From: Bilabrum cf. latius
Lineage: Eukaryota > Bigyra: Bicosoecida > Bigyra > Bicosoecida
Direction of reading: 5' to 3'
Assembly (NCBI GenBank): GCA_965178125.1
Contig: OZ237742.1
Span: 186,001 to 250,000, forward strand
Length of the DNA: 64,000 nucleotides
The translations under genes were made by a program, and so were the position numbers. The notes under the pieces are model-generated. The model was not told the DNA's origin, made no database searches, and was given only the letters and a program-made list of their open reading frames with translations. Shown piece by piece: positions 55,400 to 64,000 of this stretch (positions within the stretch are counted from its first letter, which is position 1; each line of letters starts with the position of its first letter).

Positions 55400-58265
55400 C
55401 GCGGCCCGAGCCAGGGGAAGGGCTGCAGTAGTGTAGGCATGTGCACTATCTTCGGAAGCAGCGCAAAAAATCCTGGCTCAGCAGAAGACTCCGACCCTAC
55501 AGCGTGGTGAGCCGAGCCTGCGGACACTGGATGGGCGGTGCATTGTGACGGACATCATGGAACACGCGGACGAATTGTTGGACTAGGTTGCATCTGCAGG
55601 CCCCTCGAGACGATGGCACGAGGTGCAGATGGAAGCAGCCGGCTATTCTGTGGACAATGACGGTGATGCGGGAGCGGGGATGACTGGGGATGCGCCGTCA
55701 GCATTGGGTGCGGACGGGATGTGGTAGGCTTGGGCACGATGCCTGGCAAAGCGGGACAAGATTGACTTGCGGTCATTCCCACCGGGCTAGGCACCATCAT
55801 CTGCTTTGGACGTCTGGTATGGAACGTTGTCACACTGGGAGCGTAGGGGCGAACTGCAGCAGGGGGAGCGATGGGCAGCGCGCTAGCCGTGTACGCTGTC
55901 ACCTCGTGGAGCATGGCAGGCACATTTGGCTCGTTGTCGACGCTGCGGGGCGCGGGGCGCAGTGGAGCCCGATTGTGTAGCGGGCCGGGGGTTTGTTGGA
56001 CTGGCACGACATGGGCTTCGGGCGGAGGCAGTCTTGAAGGTGTTGGGGGCGCAGCCGGTACGGGCTGACCCGAAGGACTTGCCGGCGGACGAGGAGGATG
56101 TAGTCCCGTTCGTGGAAGCAGCAGCGAGTGCAGGCAAGATTCGACCGGTGGAGGGCGCCGCGGTCTAGGTGACGCCTATGTTCGTTGCCAAGAGGACCGC
56201 AATCGAGGTACAGCAGCGGGAGGGTCAGACACCACGCTTGGTGCAGCGGGAGGACACGACTGGCAAGCAGCGCCTAGTCACGGATATGAAGCGCTCGGGC
56301 GCGAACGAGGCATTTCTTGACTTGCGTTTCCGGTATGGTGATTTTGCTCGGCATTTAGCAGAGCGCGTGGGACGTGACAGGCACGAATGGGGGGCAGCCT
56401 TCGATTTCAAGGCGGCATATCATAGTATAGCGCTGGCACCGGGGCTGCAGCGATGGATGGCAGTTCGCGGAGTGGGTGGCAGCATGTTTTAGTTTGTGGT
56501 CTTGTCGTTTGGTTGCAGAATGGGCTGTTTTGTCGCATCAGTAGTGTTGGCAGAGTGTCTAGCGGGGGTGCGACTGCGCACCGCACATTGGGCTTTTGGG
56601 TACATTGATGATGGCTTTCTGTCAGCACGTACGGAGGCCCGCACTATGTAGTTGTTGTGGTGTGCCGTGCTTGTAGCGCGGGGGATTGGCATGAGGATAT
56701 AGCCTAGCAAACTTACCTTTCCAACATAGGTGATTGAGTTCCTTGGGCTAAAGATTACCCTGGGAGCCCACTTGAAGGTGACACTGCGCTCGGATCGATG
56801 GCCACGGATCCACGCAGTGCTGAGGACCGTTGAGCGAATGCGAGCTTTCAACATGCTAGCAACGAGTGCGCTGGCGGTCAAGGCTGTGGAGAAACTGGCA
56901 GGACAGTTGGGCGCGGCTGCGGCAGTAATCCCCCACGCTTCGCAGCACGTGTTTGCGATATACTAGGCGGCTGCAAAGGCTCGCAAAGGTGGTAGGCACA
57001 TCTGGACGGCAGAGTTCAACGAGGAATTTGAGTGGTGGCTGACATGTAGGGACCGCGGTATCTTGACAGCGGCAGCAGCTGCACCGATATACCCGTTGCC
57101 GGAGGGGAGAGCATCCGTGTTTTGTGCTGACGCGTCAGCCCATGGACTGGGTGCAATGTGGCGCCGAGGCAATGGTGATTCTGGCTTGATGCAAATGGGT
57201 TTCCACGAGGACATGCAGTTACTATCCAGTACGGCACGCGAACTAGCATCACTACGAGCTTTTTTGTCAGGACCAGGCTAGTTGGCGAGGAGCCAGACTT
57301 GCCCAGAGGCGCTCTTCGTGCTGTCAGACAATCAAGCCCTGCCAAATTTGCTGCGGAAGGGCGGCTCGATGAAGGCTGGGTAGCGAGATGAGCTGCGAGA
57401 GATTGGAAGGCTGGCTGAGAACTTGGGATACGTTATCTTCCCCGTGTGGTAGCGGCGAAGTACACCGATCATGGTGGCATGCGATAGATTGAGCAGGGTG
57501 GAGGACGGTGCTGGTCAACTGGTGTAGACGGCGGGGCAGCGCGTGGGCAAAACGGGGTTTGTCTCGGCGGCAAGGGCGACATCTGACTCAACTTTTCATG
57601 CACCATTTCATCTTCGCAGGACCATTTGGGGAGCTGATCCCAGTGACTGGACGAGCAGGCTCAAGTGCTGCGGCACAACGGCGAGCAGCGGTGGCGGCGA
57701 CTAGGACCCTGATGCTGTAGGAGAGTCAGCAGCTCGGCAAGGGAGCTCTGGACGCGCGCAGGCGGAATCTGACCATGCAGGCGGAACTTGAGGTCGTGGA
57801 TCCGGTGGAGGCCATGTGGGCTTTGCTGACGGAGTAGTGCGCCGCCGGGTTGAAGTATGCCACAGTGTTGCGATTGTTCCAAGCGCAAACGGCGTGGTTC
57901 AGGTCAGCGGAGTTCCCGCGTACCCCACTCGCAGACGTGGAGTACAGGCAGGTCAAACTGGCCCTGCTCGGCTACAAGCGTAGATGTGCCGGGGCGACGG
58001 ATCCGGACGCGGTACGTGCCCTACGTGTCCTGGTGGACAACCCTGTAACGTTGCGAGCACTAGTGATGATGGCCTGGTAGCTGCAGGCAGAGTGGGATTC
58101 GATGTGGCAAGGCCCAGCTGCGCTGGCCCGTGCGGACTACAACTCAACACCAGCGGTTCTCGATACATTTATGTGCTGCTATGTGGGGACATTCTGTGGC
58201 TTGGCCCGGTGGCCAGATCTGGTGCATCTGGCAATAGGGGAGATAGAGTGGACTGCAGCGTCTGA
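55392..58265 (+). CDS. Reverse transcriptase-RNase H ORF of the YR retrotransposon
   Basis: Starts at ATG 55392 and stays open, with TAG as Gln, to TGA 58263; the last ~750 bases overlap the recombinase ORF and may not all matter. RT: 'KQRLVTDMKRSG', 'WGAAFDFKAAYHSIAL' (catalytic Asp), 'MF-Q-FVVLSFGC' (TAG-encoded Gln), 'WAFGYIDDGFL' (YxDD box, ~56598) and 'VIEFLGLKI'. RNase H: 'VFCADASAHGLGAMW' (Asp), 'STARELASLRAFL' (Glu), 'ALFVLSDNQAL' (Asp) and 'MVACDRLSR' (Asp), so all four acidic residues are present. The region before RT (~250 residues) is a linker of unknown role; no protease or DDE integrase is present. The fused RT-RH copies element RNA. RT-RH/YR overlap is typical of DIRS-order elements. 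Confidence 0.87.
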
Positions 58266-58836
58266 TGACAACGAGGTTGTTCCCGTGGCACTGATTGGGT
58301 GGCAGCGGTACAAGTCGCGGGTGCTCGGCGGCAACCCCGAGCAGCGCCCGCCAGCGGTCATTCCATGCTTGCCGGATGGATTCGAGGAGTTGTGCCCGTA
58401 TCGGTGGCTGAAGTGGTGGGTATCAGTTCGGTAGCCAACACAAGGGCAGCGCGGGGAAGTATTCGCCTCTCGAACACGGGCTGCGCACAGTGCCACGCTG
58501 CAGTGGATAACAGCGCAAGGGATTCCTGTGCACCGCAAGGGGGAGGGTGTGTACGCCTTCAAGAGTGCGGGAGTGTCAGCATTGCGCCAGACGGACCCAA
58601 CCAAGGACGAGAAGTACGTGCACGGCCAGGCTGGGTGGTCTCTGCCCAACATGCCAGCGGTGTATGATCGTTACTCATTGATGGAAGCGGCAAGGGTTAC
58701 GAGGAGTGGGATTCTTCGGGCTATGGTGGGAGCTGGCTCCATCCCAGAACTTCTGAAGATTTGGGAATCCCAACGCAGGGAGCTTTACCGGAGCCCAGTG
58801 AGCAGTGGTGGGGGTGAACGGGATTCAGGGCTCTAA
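57508..58836 (+). CDS. Tyrosine recombinase (integrase) ORF of the YR retrotransposon
   Basis: About 443 codons, in +1 relation to and overlapping the RT-RH ORF; it ends with TAA 58834, eight bases before repeat B1. TAG codons at 57718, 57835, 58078 and 58432 are Gln. The catalytic-domain start 'GTFCGLARWPDLVHLAIGEI' contains the first Arg. Later come 'FKSAGVSALRQ' and the C-terminal 'HGQAGWSLPNMPAVYDRYS', with the probable nucleophilic Tyr; the HxxR box is divergent. It would insert a circular DNA intermediate at short matching sequence (TCA here). The frame is closed by TGA at about 57493. The first ATG is 57598, so the start could be there instead of GTG 57508. Confidence 0.75.
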
Positions 58837-58844
58837 CTGGGCCA

Positions 58845-59224
58845 GTGGGTGTTCCTTGCGGCGTTCGATGGGCGAACAGCCAAAAGGGGGGCCCAGTGTA
58901 GATCCCGTGGCCAGTGGCAGGTAGTCCCCATAGCGGCTTGAAAGGTCCGTGCCGCCTGCCCAGTGCCCGGGGAAGCACCAGCCAAAACCAAAGCGCCACG
59001 GAAGGAGGAGATTACGAGGAGCAGGTACTAGGTACGAGAGTGGAAGCTGAGGGCAGGACAAAGCGGCCAGCCGGGCCTAGGCGGCACGGAGACGGCCGTG
59101 CTAGCGACAGACGAGTGGGCGACGGTGGGTAGCGGCGCACGAGTGGCGCGTGGCGGGAGAGGGAGAGTGCTGGGGGAGCGAAGCATTGAGCGGTTGATCG
59201 ACAGATCCACATTACCAACCATCA
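58845..59224 (+). repeat. Split direct repeat B1 (380 bp)
   Basis: Identical by eye to 60664-61043. It starts GTGGGTGTTCCTTGCGG and ends TTACCAACCATCA. The last three bases (TCA) are also the first of A2. Confidence 0.95.
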
Positions 59225-59379
59225 TGATTCAATGGCACCCCTACTGACGAATACAGAGCATCCATGTACAGTGATGTTTGGGCCGATAGTGGTATACTGA
59301 TCGGATCAATTCCGAGTACGAGCTGAGCGAGACCAGCGCTCTCACTTAGGGGAATTCAGAAGAAGATAAAGGAAATAAT
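59222..59379 (+). repeat. Split direct repeat A2 (158 bp)
   Basis: Copy of A1 placed directly after B1. Its left flank (B1 sequence) differs from that of A1 (host sequence), which fixes the repeat edge. Confidence 0.95.
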
Positions 59380-60663
59380 TTTTACTTTTTATGGAATTGT
59401 TTCTTGTCTTGTTGGCCCCATTTCCTTCGGATATGGATGGGGCGGCATCGCGGCGGAGGCCGGGAGGTGAGGGGGGACCAGTAGTTGGCGGACAACAGAG
59501 GGGCCTACAGCTGAAGGGAGGGGTGCCAGGCGGATAAGGTTTACTCAGCGAGACAGGGCGTCTTAGGGGCGGGTAAGTGTGTGTGTGTCACTGCTGCCAG
59601 GTAGTGTGTGTAATATTCTCTTGGGAGGGGGGCGGAGGCAGACCGCTCCTCCTCCCTCCGCACTCAGTACCAGCATGAACCAGCCCTCTTTTCTGTTCAT
59701 GTGGACCCCCTGACAACGGGGGGACCACGTGGCACCCACGCAGGATGGCGACGCAGATTCGGAGGGTACCAACACTCATACCTAGCTACCAACATTTAAG
59801 CGTTGCGGAGGGCAACGGAACGGGGCCAGGGAAGCTGCGTGCGTCTAGCCATCTAGAACACGTGGATGAACTGGTGGTGGCCTTTGCCACCATCCCATTT
59901 CACCAACCAGATGAGGCTCCGTGGTCGCATCTGGTGCCGATGGCCACTGTTAGCAGGACCGTTGGTGGGTGGCTTGGGGGGCCAGGGACTTGGCTGAGTC
60001 AAGTAGGCGTGGGAGTAGGGGTGGGTGCGGTCAGTATGAGGTCCGTGCCTCATGTTGATCGCTGTAAATCCGGCTATAGGTCGGAAGCAACCCACCCTCC
60101 CGGTTGCAACAGTGGGGACGGGTGTGAGGTGGCCACGCGTGAGATGGTCATGAGACTGGGAGCAGAGGTGTGGTCCGTGCCGTAAAATCCCCCATGTGGA
60201 GCACCTCTGTTTTTCTGGAAGCACAAAGAACCGCGTTGCGGGCCCAGGAAACTTCTGTCCTTTGGATGGCTCCGTGGCCGAAGGGGGACAGAGTGACCTG
60301 CACAGCCGAGAGGAGAGCCTGAATCTCGGATCGACCCTGGGACAGTCGCACCGGCGACACCCACCGAGAGAGCGAGGCGAGATCCTGCACAGCGTACGCT
60401 GCAGTGGAGGACCACTGTGGTGCTGCAAGAGGCACGGCAACGTGCGGACAGCAGCCGGACCCCGTATCCTCACAGAGGGTAAGGCAATGGGAGCCTGAAT
60501 AGGAGCGGACCGGGTGACGACTGTGCTGGGGCTGCGGTGAGCATACAGGACCGTGTCGAGCGTGGTGGGCTGGGCGGGATGTGCGAGCGGTGATGCCCTA
60601 ACTCGATCGAGTTCAAGATTTTTTCTTCTTTTTGCGTGGTGGCGTCCCCTAGGTCGGGGCGGC
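59380..60663. other. Internal segment between A2 and B2 of the YR retrotransposon
   Basis: 1.28 kb unique to the element. It contains a 147-codon open frame at 59745-60185 (TAA end), which I do not recognise, and shorter frames. It could be an accessory ORF or a non-coding 3' region. Confidence 0.4.
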
Positions 60664-61043
60664 GTGGGTGTTCCTTGCGGCGTTCGATGGGCGAACAGCC
60701 AAAAGGGGGGCCCAGTGTAGATCCCGTGGCCAGTGGCAGGTAGTCCCCATAGCGGCTTGAAAGGTCCGTGCCGCCTGCCCAGTGCCCGGGGAAGCACCAG
60801 CCAAAACCAAAGCGCCACGGAAGGAGGAGATTACGAGGAGCAGGTACTAGGTACGAGAGTGGAAGCTGAGGGCAGGACAAAGCGGCCAGCCGGGCCTAGG
60901 CGGCACGGAGACGGCCGTGCTAGCGACAGACGAGTGGGCGACGGTGGGTAGCGGCGCACGAGTGGCGCGTGGCGGGAGAGGGAGAGTGCTGGGGGAGCGA
61001 AGCATTGAGCGGTTGATCGACAGATCCACATTACCAACCATCA
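60664..61043 (+). repeat. Split direct repeat B2 (380 bp), right end of element
   Basis: Copy of B1. It ends at TCA, followed by host sequence CCCTGAACGCGC. Together with the left flank it predicts an empty site of the form GGGAGGAGC-TCA-CCCTGAAC. Confidence 0.95.
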
Positions 61044-61294
61044 CCCTGAACGCGCACACTTCCGGTTTTCCTGACTTGGCAAGGGCCGAGCAAACATTGT
61101 CAATTTTGGCGCTACTGAATTGAAAATGACCCAAAAACCAACATCAAAAAGTTTTCATTGATGAACTCACGATGAACGATTGCGCTTGTGCACAGTGTCA
61201 CGGCGCCAGACGACGACTATAGTCCCTTTTGTTCGTTTCGAGTAGTTTCGAGTCGTCACCTGGAGCAAGCCAAGCAGTATTAGCATGTAAATGT
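61044..61294. other. Host intergenic sequence right of the retrotransposon
   Basis: Before the insertion this was part of the spacer between the ammonium transporter start and the sulfotransferase-like gene, so it may hold promoter elements of both. No gene seen. Confidence 0.45.
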
Positions 61295-63667
61295 ATGCTT
61301 AACGCCCACAATAAAGCTTTATTGGATCGTTGGGTTGGGAAAAGGGGACCTGAATGGGCTTTTCCGACGCCTTTCCTGAGGTTCAGATTGTCGGGCTAGC
61401 TGCCTTCGCCTCGTGGTGGCATCTCGAGCATCCACGCTGGCAGCCAGAGGGGTATCGTATTTGTCCTCGGGTGTGGAAGGTCAGGTACAACTGCAGTCGC
61501 GAGGTTCCTTGCGAGTGATGCGAATTCCGTCCACCTGAACGAGCCTCGAGCCCTGTGGATCCCGATCGAGAAATCGCTCGATGTGTGGTCCACGCTGAGC
61601 TGGTAGCGCCAGGGCAGGCTTGCGCGCAACCCACTTACCCGTACTCAGGCTAGTGCAATATCAGGCTATATCGCGCGCGAGGCGGATTGTATCCTGGCTG
61701 CCTAGCCCGACTCGGAGCGCTCACTGGCAGGCAGAGCAGCCTCGCGGACCGACGCCGTGGCCGGTGCCGTGGCCGGTGCCGGTGCTGGTGCCGGTGGTGA
61801 CACGTTAAGCGCTGCCAATGGCAGTGGATCGATGATTGGACCTAATAAGGGCACTAGCATGCGAAACGGCCCATTGATCGTGCACAAGATGCCCGAGGAT
61901 GCCTTCAGGATCCGGGCGCTGCTCCCTTTGGGTCACATGTTGGCTGTGGCGGCACAATCTCCAGATGGTGCGGGCAATGGACCTCCACTAGCATCGCCCG
62001 CACCGACAGCAGGAGGCGCACCAGGCCTGGATAATCAGCGTGGCACCATCGCCGGCTCGCAGGGCCCTCCCTGCCGAGTCGTGCTGGTGCATACCACTCG
62101 CTCTTTGCTGGGCATCGCCAAGTCGATCGGCAAGTTCTCCGCTCCTGCGTGGTTTGGGGAGCCCCCGACACCTGACGAGTGGGCTCGTAGGCTCAGAGAG
62201 CACAGGCAGAGCAAGCGAAAGGCACAGAAAGGAAAATCAAGGGAACAGGGGTCTGAAGTTGCGCGGCAATTCGGGCCAGGTGCAGAGTGCACCAGTGATG
62301 AATCGGTAATCAGAGGCTTGGCCACGCAGTCCGTTGGCATCGGCGACTTTCTATTGTCGCTGGAGATGTGCCGGGCGAGCAGCTCCGTCCGGGTGCTAGC
62401 CCGGAGGGGACCGAGACACGCCAAATGGGCGGCGCTCGGGCTGGCCGCGGCTTGCCTCGACCGCGAGTTGGGTGAGGTGCCGGGTCATGTACGCGAGGCA
62501 GTCCACCAGTGGAGTGCCGCAGAATTCAGCCATGTTGAAGCCCTCGGAAGGTGGAAGCAGGGCAAAATTTTGGCTGCGAGTAGTAGGCTAGACGGGGCAG
62601 GGGCAAAGCCACGGGCAGGGACAGCTGGGGGGACAGAGCAGGGCCAGGAGTCATCTGTCATGGGCAGGTCTGACGACGGCACAGTCTCGGTTGGTGGTCC
62701 TGGCTGCATGCTGCGCGCTTGGATTGCGGTCAGCGAGTTCTGCGCTTTGGTAGGCGGTGGCGGCACTGTCGCAGACACTGGCTCAATGATCGAGCGGGTG
62801 CGTCAAGAGGATGACGATGTTGGCTCAATCATGAGAGGTGTAGTGGAGTCGCGCGGTTTGACCAGTGGTGTTGCGAGCGCAAGTGACCGTCTGCAGGCCG
62901 CCATGCCACTGATGGCTGCGATTGAGAGGGCGGTGTCTATGGTTACTGCACGGCTGCACGCCCTGATGCTCCAGCAGGAAGGCAGGCTGCTCGTCTATGC
63001 ACTGAGGCCGCCTTCGACTGGACCGCAGCACGCCCAGCCCCTGTCGCCATCACTGCTGCCGGTCTGCGAGCTGCTCGGAGGACATACCGGTGGCGGCCAG
63101 TTCCGCCTCGCGCCGATCAGGCCGATCAAGCCCTGGGAGGACACTGATAGCCCAAGCTCCAGCTCCAGCTCCAGCTCATCATCGTCTGCTGCGACCGGGG
63201 ACGGGGACATTTCTGATTCCGGATTGCTCACACCCGTGCTGCTTGAGGTCGACCACAGTACATTTGTGGCAGACCCTGCGCGGCTGTATGGGGTCGTGCG
63301 GCTCCTCTAGCAGCAATTGCAGCAGCAGCAGCAGCAGCAGCGCGGGGGTGTCCTATTGGGCTCGACCGTGCTGGACGCGCCTCTGCCCCCTCTCCCTCCC
63401 GAGGTGCGGCGGGCCTGCGAGGGCGTGCTGGCCTTCGGGAAAAGGCGCGGGATGACTAGGAGTCGGGCTGTCGGACCACTGTGCGATGCCGAGGGGTGTC
63501 ATCCCGCAGAGGGATCGGCTACTCGACCTCGACCTCGGTGCAGTCGTCCATCCCTGGTGTGGGCGGGCATCGTCTCTCGGCTGCCCGCCGTGATGGTGCT
63601 CGTGATGTGGGGCACCGTTTCTGGGTGCCATCATTGGAGCACTGGCAGGCAGGGTGGCGTCGGGTGA
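61295..63667 (+). CDS. Sulfotransferase-like protein with low-complexity inserts
   Basis: 790 residues in one frame, ATG 61295, TGA 63665; TAG at 61397, 61610, 61706 and 63308 are Gln. 'GIVFVLGCGRSGTTAVARFL' (~53-72) is a beta-strand plus P-loop-like 5'-phosphosulfate loop of PAPS-dependent sulfotransferases, followed by 'SVHLNEPRALW'. 'LIVHKMPEDAFRIRALL' (~194) matches the family's K-x-P-E core. After a ~50-residue insert, 'CRVVLVHTTRSLLGIAKSIG' (~260) fits the 3'-phosphate loop with its Arg and Ser. The remaining ~500 residues are helical with Ser and Gln runs, including L-L-TAG-CAG-CAA followed by CAG repeats at 63302-63343. It would transfer sulfate to a glycan or other acceptor, possibly in the Golgi, though no membrane anchor is obvious. 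Confidence is moderate because of the inserts. Confidence 0.65.
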
Positions 63668-63844
63668 TGGCAGATCTCTCGGTGGCTGGTACGACCGCAT
63701 CATCGTCGTTGTGTTGCATTGCCACACACATGCATGTCGACCACCACGCACTCATCACAGCTTTTTGCGGAACCGCGCGGCGGCCCAGGATTCCGGAAGG
63801 ATCGGCCCGTCAGCTGGCCGTCACCTATCTATCAAGGAGCAAAC
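63668..63844. other. Short intergenic gap
   Basis: Between the sulfotransferase-like stop and the FBPase start. No element recognised. Confidence 0.5.
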
Positions 63845-64000
63845 ATGGCTGCAAGTGGAGTTTCAGCTAAGGAGCTGTTCGAAACCGACCCTATTACACT
63901 CACGCGATGGCTACTTAGCGAGCAAGCTCGCCATAAGGGAGCTACGGGTGACTTCACACTCCTCATGCAGTCAATTCAGCTGGCAAGCAAGGTGAGACCA
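63845..64000 (+). CDS. FBP: Fructose-1,6-bisphosphatase, first exon (partial)
   Basis: ATG 63845. The 49 codons seen ('DPITLTRWLLSEQA', 'GATGDFTLLMQSIQLASK') match the conserved N-terminus of class I FBPase (TLTR..., G-[DE]-FTLLL-x-SIQLA-x-K). The exon appears to end at 63991 with donor GTGAGA. The short N-terminus without an obvious transit peptide suggests the cytosolic gluconeogenic enzyme, which hydrolyses fructose-1,6-bisphosphate to fructose-6-phosphate. The rest is beyond the window. Confidence 0.85.
   Translation, partial: MAASGVSAKELFETDPITLTRWLLSEQARHKGATGDFTLLMQSIQLASKVRP

Larger units (their letters stand above)
52896..61043 (+). mobile_element. DIRS-order tyrosine-recombinase retrotransposon (PAT/Ngaro-type, split direct repeats)
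   Basis: 8,148 bases with layout A1 - gag - RT/RNase H - tyrosine recombinase - B1/A2 - 1.3 kb - B2. A1 (52896-53053) equals A2 (59222-59379). B1 (58845-59224) equals B2 (60664-61043). B1 and A2 share the trinucleotide TCA. The same TCA starts A1 and ends B2, so a circle joining the two ends would recreate the internal B1/A2 junction, as expected for split-direct-repeat YR elements that integrate by recombination without target duplication. All ORFs read in the same direction and use UAG as Gln. Repeat pairs look identical by eye, implying recent insertion. The coding region carries one TGA and one frame change in gag. Confidence 0.9.

Noticed and set aside
52896-59379. LTR retrotransposon with 158-bp LTRs
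   Set aside because: There is no DDE integrase or protease; a tyrosine recombinase and the second repeat pair (B1/B2) show a DIRS-order element instead.
1-64000. Most genes are pseudogenes with TAG nonsense mutations
   Set aside because: Random decay would also give TGA, TAA and frameshifts. In unrelated conserved genes only TAG occurs, often at conserved Gln positions.
1-64000. Both UAA and UAG read as Gln (ciliate/dasycladalean code)
   Set aside because: No in-frame TAA is needed inside any gene, and TAA ends three ORFs at sensible positions (1786, 13205, 58834).
1-64000. tRNA genes, especially tRNA-Gln(CUA)
   Set aside because: I found no convincing cloverleaf by eye; a covariance-model scan would be needed to exclude one.

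Overview
The window is nuclear DNA of a GC-rich, gene-dense protist or microalga. It has spliceosomal introns, eukaryote-only proteins (RAB3GAP1, DNA polymerase eta, APE2, a BAH-PHD protein, a PDR-type ABC transporter, a sperm-tail PG-rich repeat protein) and two kinds of retrotransposon. The lineage cannot be named from this sequence. The PG-rich repeat protein hints at a flagellate stage.

The main observation concerns the genetic code. Almost every long gene is cut by in-frame TAG codons, yet reads through in one frame if TAG is glutamine, and ends at TGA or TAA. TAG falls on conserved glutamines: the PQG motif of a LINE reverse transcriptase, the Q of the N-terminal FYAQ-like motif of Pol eta, the 'SFQN' strand before NBD2 of the ABC transporter, and inside CAG-encoded polyQ tracts. 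I therefore read UAG as Gln, with UGA and UAA as stops (the pattern of NCBI translation table 15). All gene models below use that reading; with the standard code most would look like broken genes.

Layout. 1-1788: 3' end of a multi-pass membrane protein with a Cys-rich ectodomain. 2030-3106: decayed tyrosine-recombinase gene. 3462-8326: PG-rich repeat protein. 8423-11890: family-2 glycosyltransferase with five 25-residue repeats. 12419-13207: secreted bulb-type lectin. 14073-19300: full-size PDR/ABCG transporter. 19958-23545 (-): LINE-like reverse transcriptase. 23689-26641: BAH-PHD chromatin protein. 26779-29241: Pol eta. 29368-34773 (-): RAB3GAP1. 34954-38007 (-): APE2 with GRF zinc finger. 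38159-41660: polyQ coiled-coil protein. 41906-42802 (-): short-chain dehydrogenase. 43099-44817: LtrA-like membrane protein. 44978-49591: large helical-repeat protein. 49885-52831 (-): ammonium transporter with a long tail. 52896-61043: complete DIRS-order (PAT/Ngaro-type) tyrosine-recombinase retrotransposon with split direct repeats. 61295-63667: sulfotransferase-like protein. 63845-end: first exon of fructose-1,6-bisphosphatase.

Genes are packed tightly, often 100-200 bases apart. There is no operon-like logic, though two DNA-repair genes (Pol eta, APE2) flank RAB3GAP1. Ten introns could be placed by protein continuity. They are 79-196 bases long, and every one ends in CGCAG. Both retrotransposons also depend on UAG=Gln, so they are adapted to the host code.
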